A DNA stretch of 64,000 nt from Micromonospora parva (lineage in GTDB: Bacteria > Actinomycetota > Actinomycetes > Mycobacteriales > Micromonosporaceae). The number at the start of each line of letters is the position of its first letter. Position 1 is the first letter of the stretch. Position numbers and translations under genes: made by a program. The stretch spans positions 33,223-97,222 of the forward strand of contig NZ_JNZS01000022.1 in the NCBI RefSeq assembly GCF_000718515.1, in the 5' to 3' direction. Below the pieces are notes generated by a model. It was not told where the DNA came from. It did no database searches and worked only from the letters and a program-made list of their open reading frames with translations. This document shows positions 16,810-25,054 of this stretch, one piece after another.

Positions 16810-17728
16810 GTTCCAATTCGGTGATGACCGCCCGTAGGTCGTCCAGCCGTTGGGTGAGCGCGATCCGGTCCACCTCGTCCGGTACGCCGTCGCCGTCCTC
16901 GTCGTACCCGGGCGCCAGTCGCTCGGTCATCTCCAACCGGCGGGCCTCCTCCATCGAGTTGACGATGACCGCGATGAGGATGTTGAGCAGCAGGTTGACG
17001 GTGATGACCACGTAGCTGACGTAGTAGAGCAGCGTCCATGGTGAGATCGCCATGCCCTGCTCGATGAGGTCCGGAAGCGTCTCCAGCGACAACAGCACGA
17101 ACAACGTCAGCAGCGATCGGCCGATGTCGCCGTACTCCTCCGGATACCGGTTGCCGAAGATCAGCCAGCCGGCCATGCCGTACACGTAGAGCGTCACCAC
17201 GGCCAGGGCCAGGAACCCGGTGACACCCGGCAGGCTGCGCCACAGCGCGGAGACGATGGTCCGCAGGCCCGGCGAGAACCGCACCAGGCGGACCATGCGG
17301 GCGACCCGCACGACCCGCAGCAGCGCCGGGTCGCCGTGCAGGCCCGGGATGAAGATCGCGGCGATCACCACGAAGTCGAAGACGTTCCAGCCGTGCCGGA
17401 AGAAGTCCTGCGGGCGCTTGCCGTACGCGGCCAGCCGGATGGCGATCTCGACGACGAAGACGGCCCGGAAGAGCACCTCCAGCCAGTGCAGCGCGGCGCC
17501 CGCCGGGCTCAGGTTGTCGTAGGTCTCCAGGCCGAGAACGATGCCGTTGGCGAGGATGACCACGACGATGGCGATCTCGAAGGGGCGGGACCGGGCGAGT
17601 CGGTCGCAACGGTCGGCCCAACCCGGCTGGTGCCGCTGTGGGGTGGCCGGTCCACCCCGTGGGGCGGGCACGGGTGCGTCGCTCACCAGGTGGCCGGCTC
17701 GATCGGGCGCGCCGAGCAGGTGGCCCAC
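16739..17728 (-). CDS. Voltage-gated-like cation channel with C-terminal EF-hand-like loop
   Basis: A 329-residue six-helix ion transporter. S1 begins FEIAIVVVILANGIVLGLE, and the S4 voltage sensor has repeated arginines (LLRVVRVARMVRLVRF). The pore loop reads LLSLETLPDLIEQG, resembling the LES core of bacterial sodium channels, and is followed by the S6 helix NLLLNILIAVIVNSM. After S6 comes YDEDGDGVPDEVD, a calcium-binding-type loop, then a coiled coil. The GTG at 17728 is one start; a GTG at 17685 (SDAPVPAP) is an equally good choice. Ion selectivity cannot be told from the sequence. Confidence 0.85.
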   Translation of the reverse strand: MGHLLGAPDRAGHLVSDAPVPAPRGGPATPQRHQPGWADRCDRLARSRPFEIAIVVVILANGIVLGLETYDNLSPAGAALHWLEVLFRAVFVVEIAIRLAAYGKRPQDFFRHGWNVFDFVVIAAIFIPGLHGDPALLRVVRVARMVRLVRFSPGLRTIVSALWRSLPGVTGFLALAVVTLYVYGMAGWLIFGNRYPEEYGDIGRSLLTLFVLLSLETLPDLIEQGMAISPWTLLYYVSYVVITVNLLLNILIAVIVNSMEEARRLEMTERLAPGYDEDGDGVPDEVDRIALTQRLDDLRAVITELERELRIDRDDGHSRPHRDNARTGR

Positions 17729-17839
17729 CTCCGGCCGTCGTCATGGCGGTGCCGATGGTGTGCGGGCATGCCCACCAGCCTAGCCAAGATCAATGACAGT
17801 GGTCGACCACGCCGCCTCGCGGCGACGACCCGACTGGCG

Positions 17840-17855
17840 AACGGCGATTGCCGTT
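17840..17855. promoter_or_regulatory. Dyad before the TetR gene, candidate operator
   Basis: AACGGC-GATT-GCCGTT is a 16-base dyad with perfect six-base arms, 12 bases before the GTG of the TetR-family gene. Its position suits autorepression. There is little room for a leader, so the mRNA may be nearly leaderless. Confidence 0.45.
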
Positions 17856-17867
17856 TAGTGTGGATCG

Positions 17868-18566
17868 GTGAGTGACGTACCGCCGCGCGTCGGCGACGGC
17901 GACCCCGACCGGCAGCCGATCTGGAGCAGGCCCGAACGGGGCAGCCGTGGCCCCGCTCCGGCGCGCAGCCGGGACAGCATCGTCGCCGCCGCCATCGCGC
18001 TGGCCGACGCCGAAGGGCTGGCCGCGGTGTCGATGCGCGCCGTGGCCGCCGCGCTCGGCACCGGCGCCGGCTCCCTCTACCGCTACCTGTCGTCCCGCGA
18101 CGACCTGCTGGACCTGATGACCGACCGGGCGGTGCGGGAGTTGCGCCCGTACCCGCGGGTGGAGGGCGACTGGCTGGCGACGATGGTGCTGTTGGGCCGC
18201 CGGCAGTTGGCGCTGTTCGGCGCCCATCCGTGGTTGCTCGACGTGTTCCACCGGCCGTCCGGCATCGGCCCGGAGACCCTGGCCTGGTTCGACAACTGCA
18301 TCGAAGTCCTGGAACCCGTGCGCTGCCCGGTGGCCGCCAAGTTCGAGGCCATCGCGATGATGACCGGCGTGGCCAGCCTCTTCGCCCGTCAGGAGTCCGC
18401 CGCCGGGGCGTTCAGCTTCGCCGGGGTGGACCTGGCGGCGTACCCGCACCTGGTCGCGGCGTTCGGTCAGCCCTCCGGGCCGACGCCCCGGGCGGACCTC
18501 GTCGAGCGGACCCTGCGCGGTCTGCTGACCGGCCTGCTGCTCGCCGAGCCGACCGAGGCGGGGTGA
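17868..18566 (+). CDS. TetR/AcrR-family transcriptional regulator
   Basis: A 232-residue regulator. The N-terminal helix-turn-helix spans residues 38-85 (RDSIVAAAIALADAEGLAAV, then SMRAVAAALGTGAGSLYRYL). The C-terminal half resembles the TetR_C_1 ligand domain. A perfect 16-base dyad precedes the GTG start. It ends six bases from the convergent GNAT gene, and it lies divergent from the channel gene, which is one possible target. The ligand is unknown. Confidence 0.85.
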   Translation: MSDVPPRVGDGDPDRQPIWSRPERGSRGPAPARSRDSIVAAAIALADAEGLAAVSMRAVAAALGTGAGSLYRYLSSRDDLLDLMTDRAVRELRPYPRVEGDWLATMVLLGRRQLALFGAHPWLLDVFHRPSGIGPETLAWFDNCIEVLEPVRCPVAAKFEAIAMMTGVASLFARQESAAGAFSFAGVDLAAYPHLVAAFGQPSGPTPRADLVERTLRGLLTGLLLAEPTEAG

Positions 18567-18571
18567 CCGGG

Positions 18572-19048
18572 TCACGCAGCGGTGGTGAGGTACCGGCGGT
18601 AGCCGAGGGCGGACTGCGTGAAACCGACTGACGCGTAGAACTGGTGGGCGTCGGTGCGCGCGGCGTTCGACACCAGTTGGACCTTGTAGCAGCCGGCCGC
18701 CGTCGCGTCGTCGAGCGCCGCCAGCACGAGGGCCCGGGCGACGCCACGACGGCGCCATCCGGGCGCGACCACCACGTTCTCCACCACCATGTACGGTCGC
18801 GCGCCGTGGGTGAGGTTGGGGGCGACGAGGGTGTCCAGGGTCCCCACGAAGGTGTCCCCGGCGACGGCCAGCAGGAGGCGGCGGCCAGCCTGCGCGTGCA
18901 GGTCGCGCCAGGCGCTGGCCAGCCGGGAGGAGTCCGGCCGCGGGTCGCCGGGGGCGAGCTGCCACAGCACGTCGAAGACCCGCTCGGGGTCGTCCTGCTC
19001 GACGGCGGCGCGGACGACGACGTCGCCGCTCACCGGACCGACCCACAA
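18572..19048 (-). CDS. GNAT-family N-acetyltransferase
   Basis: A 158-residue GNAT protein. The acetyl-CoA-binding motif A is seen as VVVAPGWRRRGVARALV near residues 95-111, and motif B as FYASVGFTQSALGYR near the C terminus. The substrate cannot be told. A GTG at 19048 is used here; a GTG 15 bases later (SGDVVVRAA) is nearer the first conserved strand and may be the true start. Confidence 0.8.
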   Translation of the reverse strand: MWVGPVSGDVVVRAAVEQDDPERVFDVLWQLAPGDPRPDSSRLASAWRDLHAQAGRRLLLAVAGDTFVGTLDTLVAPNLTHGARPYMVVENVVVAPGWRRRGVARALVLAALDDATAAGCYKVQLVSNAARTDAHQFYASVGFTQSALGYRRYLTTAA

Positions 19049-19140
19049 CGGTCCAGGTTGGACAGCGCGGGATCCCGGCGTGGCGACCCGGCGTGTCGGC
19101 GGACCCGGTCATTGACGTGCCTGAGCATGCCGCCGAGGAT

Positions 19141-19163
19141 ACCCGGGCAGCAGCTGCCCGGGT
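19141..19163 (-). terminator. 11-bp-arm hairpin, likely terminator
   Basis: ACCCGGGCAGC and GCTGCCCGGGT are perfect complements around a single A. It lies 47 bases past the end of the NmrA-like gene and before the GNAT gene, both read on the reverse strand. It has no T-run. Confidence 0.6.
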
Positions 19164-19209
19164 GGCGACGGCGACCGGGCCCCGCCGCCCTCCTCGCTGC
19201 TGAACCCCG

Positions 19210-20067
<858 letters not shown>

Positions 20068-20087
20068 GCGAACCTCCGAGGCTGGTG

Positions 20088-20135
20088 GCTTACCTGCAAG
20101 CACTTACTAATCTATAGCACTTATCATAGGTAAGC
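20088..20135. promoter_or_regulatory. Divergent promoter and HxlR operator candidate
   Basis: The AT-rich gap has perfect arms GCTTACCT (20088-20095) and AGGTAAGC (20128-20135). Between them are two near-direct repeats, AGCACTTACTAAT and AGCACTTATCAT. Reverse-strand TATAGATTAG could supply a -10 element. The layout suits a dimeric HxlR repressor controlling both genes. Confidence 0.55.
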
Positions 20136-20153
20136 GTAGGTTAGGCTGGTGAG

Positions 20154-20558
20154 GTGAGCGACAGGCCGGCCCAGGACCCGGCGGGGCCTACCCAGGAATT
20201 CGTCAGCGATGTCTTCGCGCGGGGCTGCACCTCCCGTGCCGCCTTCGAGGACGTCACCTCGAAGTGGGCCTCGCTGGCCCTGTTGGCGCTCGGCGAGGGC
20301 CGCTACCGGTTCAACGCGCTGCGGCGACGCATCGACGGGGTCAGCGAGCGGATGCTCTCCCAGACCCTGCAGACCCTCGAACGCGACGGAATGCTCACCC
20401 GCGAGGTGCTCACCGCGATCCCACCGCGGGTCGAATACTCGTTGACCCCCCTCGGTGCCCGGGTCGCCGAGCAACTTCGTGGCCTCGCCGACCTGCTGGA
20501 GGCCTCGGTGCCCGAGTTGCAGACCGCCCGCGACAGAAACGACCGCGACCGAGGCTGA
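20154..20558 (+). CDS. HxlR-family transcriptional regulator
   Basis: A 134-residue winged-helix protein. The core reads SKWASLALLALGEGRYRFNA, RRIDGVSERMLSQTLQTLER and VEYSLTPLGARV. A Cys at about residue 25 (ARGCTSRAAF) lies at the place of the redox Cys of QorR/HypR-type HxlR proteins. It is divergent from the NmrA-like oxidoreductase with a structured operator between them. A thiol-based sensor of electrophiles or quinones is a fair inference. Confidence 0.88.
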   Translation: MSDRPAQDPAGPTQEFVSDVFARGCTSRAAFEDVTSKWASLALLALGEGRYRFNALRRRIDGVSERMLSQTLQTLERDGMLTREVLTAIPPRVEYSLTPLGARVAEQLRGLADLLEASVPELQTARDRNDRDRG

Positions 20559-20561
20559 CTC

Positions 20562-21524
20562 TCAGGTGTTCAGCGTCTCGCGCGGCGGCACGCCGTAGCT
20601 GGCGTGGTACCGCGCGGTGAACCTGCTGTGGCTGGCGAACCCCCACCGGCTGGCGATCGCCGAGACCGTCTCCTGGCGCGGGTCGGCGCGTACCAGGTCG
20701 TGGTGTGCCCGAACGAGCCGGATCCGACGCAGGTAGGCCATGGGGGTGGTGCCGAGATGACGGCGGAAGGCGAGTTGCACCGCCCGCAGGGAGACGCCGG
20801 CCGCACCGGCGATGTCGACCGCGCTGATGTCCCGATCGGCGTGCTCCTCCAGAAACGCGATGGCCCGGCGCAGCGTGGCGGTGGTGGCGTCGTTCCGGTC
20901 CGCGGCGGTCGGCTCGGTGAACGCGGTGTTGGGGAAGACCGCGAGCGCCGCCGCCGCCAGCATCCGGGCGGCGTTGCCGATCACCAGCGATTGCGCCCCG
21001 TCGGCTGGGCTGTTCAACACGACGTCGCGGACGAAGCTCGTGGTGTTGCGCCACTGCCGGGCGAGGGCCGTACCGGCGGCACCCAGCTCGGTGAACTCGA
21101 TCCGACCGGGCCGGCGGGCCGGCGCGGTGGTGGCCACCTGCGCCAGCACCGACAGATCCAGTACGCACAGCTCCACCTCACCGGGATGCCACTGGACTGT
21201 GCACGGCTCGTCCGGCCTGGTGACGAGGAAGACCTCGCCGGGGCCGAACCGGTGGGTCGATCCCGCGCAGGAGCGACTGCCGCGCGCGGTGTTGGCGCGA
21301 CCGATGACCAGCCCGCCGAGGGCGCTGGCATCGATTTCGAGGTGCCCGGTCTGTCGGGTGGTCGCGAGGGCGAAGGGAGCGGTGTCGACGCGCTGGTGGG
21401 TGAGCCGGTATCCGTTCCGGCTCTGAATGCGCAGCTTCGGGTCGTAGGTGGCGGACAGGAATTCCTGGATGGCCGACGGGTCACTGCTGTCGAACCGGTG
21501 GGTCTGCACTGGCGATGACGTCAT
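20562..21524 (-). CDS. AraC-family transcriptional regulator
   Basis: A 320-residue regulator. An N-terminal cupin-like sensor (AraC_binding_2 type, with FGPGEVFLVTRPDEPCTVQW) is followed by a C-terminal pair of helix-turn-helices over the last 100 residues (ISAVDIAGAAGVSLRAVQLA and TVSAIASRWGFASHSRFTAR). The ATG at 21524 is chosen at the first plausible codon before the conserved region; the open frame continues upstream without conserved features. It ends three bases from the hxlR stop, convergently. The target is unknown. Confidence 0.85.
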   Translation of the reverse strand: MTSSPVQTHRFDSSDPSAIQEFLSATYDPKLRIQSRNGYRLTHQRVDTAPFALATTRQTGHLEIDASALGGLVIGRANTARGSRSCAGSTHRFGPGEVFLVTRPDEPCTVQWHPGEVELCVLDLSVLAQVATTAPARRPGRIEFTELGAAGTALARQWRNTTSFVRDVVLNSPADGAQSLVIGNAARMLAAAALAVFPNTAFTEPTAADRNDATTATLRRAIAFLEEHADRDISAVDIAGAAGVSLRAVQLAFRRHLGTTPMAYLRRIRLVRAHHDLVRADPRQETVSAIASRWGFASHSRFTARYHASYGVPPRETLNT

Positions 21525-21941
21525 CCGCTGTCTCCGTCCGGTGAAGGTGCCGCCGGGTGGTGGAACGCGTGTCGACGGCAGGATCGGGACGTGCCGGGGT
21601 GCGCGGCGGTGACCCGGCACGTCGGTGGCCGGCGGTGCGGTGGAACGTCGCGAGCGGGACGGCAGCGACCGGTTGAGGGCGTCGGATCTGGTCTGACGAT
21701 TCGTGACGCTGGGATGCAATATCCGTGGATGGGAATGTCACCATACGACAATCACTCGCTCGCCGTCCCGCCAATCACCTCGGTGTGTCGGCAGCTCGAC
21801 TTCGTTTTCCGGCTAGCCCGTCGAACGGTTCTACGTCTGCTGTCCTAGCCACCCTCGCGGCCGACAGCGAAATCTTGTTCATGATTCGTCGGAGGATGAT
21901 CGTGGCACCGCCGGGAGACCGGCCCACGAAGGGGGGAAGCG
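21525..21941. other. 417-base stretch without a convincing gene
   Basis: This gap lies between the AraC gene and a divergent gene of unknown function. It is less GC-rich than its surroundings and has several stops in each frame. I see only a weak GTGAC/GTCAC repeat pair near 21703-21741 and no clear promoter. It presumably holds both start regions. Confidence 0.4.
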
Positions 21942-22604
21942 TTGGACAGTACTGATCCTGACCGCGTCGTTCGGCTGGCCGTGGGCGAGGCGCTGGCCCG
22001 GGTGGCGGACGAGGACAGCCTGGGCCTGGGCGAGGGGGACGCGCTGGAGCGGCTCGGGGGTGGGCTGCGCGCGGTGCTGCGCCGCGCACTCGACGACCGG
22101 GTGCCGCTGACCACGCCGGACTTCGTCGACCTCTGCCGCGACCTGGGCCTGAACCGTGACGCCTTCGACCTGCTGGGGCACTACCTGATGACCGCGTTGC
22201 TGACCCAGCAGGTCGGACCGGACGCCCTGATTCGCGTCGGCGTGCTCTTCGGCACCGTCGGGCGCTACCTGCCCGGCGCCCGTCCGCCAGCCCACCGCAA
22301 CGAGGGTCCCGCGATGCGGCGGCGCGACGTGCGTTCGGACAACAGTGTCGTCGGTCGGTACCGCCGCGCCAAGCTGCCGGAGCACCTCCCCAACCCGCCG
22401 AGCTGGACCTGCACCGGCTGCGGCCGCGAGTGGCCCTGCGCCACCAAGCAGAGCCAACTGCTCGCCGAGTTCGGTGGAGCGCGCGCCTCCCTCGCGGTCT
22501 ACCTCGGCTCCTGCCTTGTCGCCGCCGCCGAGGACCTGCCCACGCTGCCGCTGCCTCGGGTCCGGCACCGGTTCCTCGGCTGGTTGCCGCGCGCCCGGAT
22601 CTGA
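21942..22604 (+). CDS. Unknown protein with globin-like helices and a C-terminal CxxC/WPC motif
   Basis: A 220-residue protein I cannot assign firmly. Residues 1-110 are helical; DAFDLLGHYLMTALLTQQVG looks like the last helices of truncated haemoglobins, but no proximal-His motif is certain. The last 75 residues hold WTCTGCGREWPC and then LAEFGGARASLAVYLGSCLV. This tail is common in actinobacterial proteins that databases often label flavin reductase. It may bind a metal through its three Cys. It stands alone, 143 bases before the next gene. The function is unknown. Confidence 0.7.
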   Translation: MDSTDPDRVVRLAVGEALARVADEDSLGLGEGDALERLGGGLRAVLRRALDDRVPLTTPDFVDLCRDLGLNRDAFDLLGHYLMTALLTQQVGPDALIRVGVLFGTVGRYLPGARPPAHRNEGPAMRRRDVRSDNSVVGRYRRAKLPEHLPNPPSWTCTGCGREWPCATKQSQLLAEFGGARASLAVYLGSCLVAAAEDLPTLPLPRVRHRFLGWLPRARI

Positions 22605-22747
22605 CCGGCCCGCTGCCACCGCCCGGCTCCCCACCGGTCGGAGCAGGGTGTTCATCGTGAGCACCGGCTGCGTACGGCGGGTGTTCACCGGCCTCTTCAA
22701 GGCTCCTTGATCGAAAGAGCATTCTCTTGATCGAGGAGAGGCAACAC

Positions 22748-24259
22748 GTGTCAGACAGGCATTCCGAAGAGACCGAGCACCCGCAGCTGTCCCGGCGCAA
22801 GCTGGTCAAGTACGCGGGCGTCGGCGCGACGCTGGCCGCGGCCAGTCCCCTGGTCGGTGCCAGCGCGGCGTGGGCCGAGGAGGACCGCCGGCCGGGCGAC
22901 GACGACAAGGCCGACCGGGGCAACTCCAGGAACCGGGCGTGGCGCGCGGGCGACCACCACATCCACTCCGAGTACAGCGGCGAGTTCGACACCACGAAGT
23001 CCCCGATCGTCTTCCACAAGGGCGCGGACGCGGTCTACCCGATCGTCACCAACGCCATCATGGCGAAGAACTTCGGCCTGACCTGGGCGATGTGCACCGA
23101 CCACGGTGGACCGACCCACTCAAAGGTGAACATCGAGCAGGCGTATCCCGACCTGCTGCGTTCCCGCAAGCTCGTCCCCGAGGTGCTCCAGTTCTGGGGC
23201 ATGGAGTTCGACGCGCCCTCGCTGGACCACCACACGCTGATGATCCCGCGCCACGACGACGAGGCGAAGCAGCTCTTCGAGTTGGAGAGCCGGTTCGCCA
23301 AGTACGACGCGTTCCCCACCGACCCGACCCGGGACACCGAGGCGAAGATGGTGGAGTTCCTCAAGGTCGCCCGGGGCATGCCGCACAAGCCGCTGGTGAT
23401 CGCCCACCACGCGTCCCGTTCGGCGCCGGGCCTCGGCGTCTACGGCCAGGACACCCCGCGCGAGTTCCGCAACGGCAACAACGCCGCGCCGGACGTCTAC
23501 ATCGGCTTCGAGGGCGCACCCGGGCACCAGGCCGGCCCGCTCAATGGCGGGGCGCGCGGCGGGTACGGCAACCACCCCACCTACGGCGGCTTCGACCAGA
23601 TGACCGCCCGGGTCGGTGGGCTGTGGGACTCACTGCTCGGCGAGGGCCGGCGCTGGTGGATCACCGCCACCTCGGACTCGCACGTGCACTGGACCCGTGG
23701 TGGGTCCGACTTCTGGCCGGGGGAGTACAGCAAGACCTACGTGCACGCCCGCCAGGACTACGGCGACATCATGGACGGCCTGCGCAACGGCCGGATCTGG
23801 GTCACCACCGGTGACCTGATCCGCAGCCTCGACGTCACCGCCACGTCCCAGGGCAAGACCGCCGAGGTGGGCGAGACGATCACGGTGAGCCGTCGGAGCC
23901 GTACCGACGTCGACATCGAGATCACCTTCCGCCCGCTGGGTGGGGTGAACGCGAACGGCGACCGGCCCGAGGTCCGCCGGGTCGACCTGATCGTCGGCCA
24001 GATCACCGGCCCGAGCGCCAGCCTGGACGCCGACACCAACCCCACCACCAAGGTGGTGGCCCGGTTCGGCCCGCGCGACTGGCGTCGGCAGGGCGACAGC
24101 TACGTCATCCGGCACACCCTGCGCAACGTCGAGGCGGACACCTACGCGCGGGTGCGTGGCACCAGCACGGACGAGGCCGAGCCGCTCGCCGACGGCCTGG
24201 AGAGCCCGTGGGACGACCTGTGGTTCTACTCGAACCCGGTGTTCGTGCACGTGCGCTGA
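22748..24259 (+). CDS. Tat-exported PHP-domain protein, putative phosphoesterase
   Basis: A 503-residue protein with a twin-arginine signal: SRRKLVKYAG at residues 15-24 and a likely cut after AWA at 43. The mature N terminus has PHP metal motifs, DHHIHSEYSG near 74 and AMCTDHGG near 125, and further His at HHTLMIPRHDD and VIAHHASRS. Export by Tat fits folding with bound metal in the cytoplasm. The C-terminal 130 residues are a beta-rich accessory domain. The GTG at 22748 is chosen for the GAGGAGAGG site in front. The substrate is unknown. Confidence 0.8.
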   Translation: MSDRHSEETEHPQLSRRKLVKYAGVGATLAAASPLVGASAAWAEEDRRPGDDDKADRGNSRNRAWRAGDHHIHSEYSGEFDTTKSPIVFHKGADAVYPIVTNAIMAKNFGLTWAMCTDHGGPTHSKVNIEQAYPDLLRSRKLVPEVLQFWGMEFDAPSLDHHTLMIPRHDDEAKQLFELESRFAKYDAFPTDPTRDTEAKMVEFLKVARGMPHKPLVIAHHASRSAPGLGVYGQDTPREFRNGNNAAPDVYIGFEGAPGHQAGPLNGGARGGYGNHPTYGGFDQMTARVGGLWDSLLGEGRRWWITATSDSHVHWTRGGSDFWPGEYSKTYVHARQDYGDIMDGLRNGRIWVTTGDLIRSLDVTATSQGKTAEVGETITVSRRSRTDVDIEITFRPLGGVNANGDRPEVRRVDLIVGQITGPSASLDADTNPTTKVVARFGPRDWRRQGDSYVIRHTLRNVEADTYARVRGTSTDEAEPLADGLESPWDDLWFYSNPVFVHVR

Positions 24260-24289
24260 CCGGGCGGGTTGACGACACCGCGGGTCACT

Positions 24290-24324
24290 CGGCACCGCTC
24301 GACAAAGGACGTCGGGCGGTGCCG
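24290..24324. terminator. Convergent-gene terminator hairpin
   Basis: CGGCACCGC (24290-24298) and GCGGTGCCG (24316-24324) are perfect nine-base arms with a 17-base loop. It lies between the PHP gene and the convergent MarR gene and could serve both. Confidence 0.5.
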
Positions 24325-24337
24325 GGCGGCCCGTCGG

Positions 24338-24940
24338 TCAGCTGTCCGAGCCGGTGCTTCGGCGGGTTCGGGGGGAGGCGGCTCGTCCGCTTCGCGCCGC
24401 CGCGGCACCGGTCCGGCGGGCAGTGGGCGACGCCGGCTCGGGGTGCACCTCGGTCACCACCTCACAGAGGTCACGCAGCGGGTCCGCCGCCTGGGCCGAG
24501 CAGGCGACCTTCTGCAACAGGGACCGCAGCGTCGCCGACTCGGGCGGCGTGAGGGCCCCCAGCAGATGCGACTCGACCTGCCGCAGTGCCGCTCGCCGCT
24601 GCTCCCACGCGGCACGGCCGGCGTCGGTGACCTCGATCAGCCGGTTGCGTCGGTCGGCCGGGTCCGCGCGACGGGCCACGAAGCCGGGCCCCTCCAGGTC
24701 ATCGATCAGGTACGTGAGGACGGTGCGGTCGATGCCGATCTCCTCGGCGATCGCGCCCTGGTTCCGGGCCGGCCCGTTGATCGCCGCGGTGAGCAGCTGG
24801 TAGCCACGAGGGCCGCCGGGGAAGTCGGTGAGCGCGTGCTCGGCCGCGCGGACGTAGCCGCGGAAGACGATCCCGAGCATCCAGCCCAGGTCGTCGTCGA
24901 GCGGATCGGGCCGGCCCGGCCGGTGAGTGGCACCCGTCAT
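24338..24940 (-). CDS. MarR-family transcriptional regulator
   Basis: A 200-residue protein. The winged helix is NQGAIAEEIGIDRTVLTYLI followed by DDLEGPGFVARRADPADRRN, the standard MarR recognition helix and wing. An arginine/alanine-rich tail of about 50 residues (SPTARRTGAAAARSGRAASP) is unusual and probably disordered. The ATG at 24940 follows a G-run. It is divergent from the luciferase-hemerythrin gene, its likely target. Confidence 0.83.
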   Translation of the reverse strand: MTGATHRPGRPDPLDDDLGWMLGIVFRGYVRAAEHALTDFPGGPRGYQLLTAAINGPARNQGAIAEEIGIDRTVLTYLIDDLEGPGFVARRADPADRRNRLIEVTDAGRAAWEQRRAALRQVESHLLGALTPPESATLRSLLQKVACSAQAADPLRDLCEVVTEVHPEPASPTARRTGAAAARSGRAASPRTRRSTGSDS

Positions 24941-25054
24941 CCCCCGACAATAGCGCAGTGAGTCAGACCTTGATGGCAGCAGAAGTTCTGTGTGACATAA
25001 GGTTAAGGTCACGACGCATCAGCCGACGCGTCGGGCGAATCGGGAGGCTCGCAG

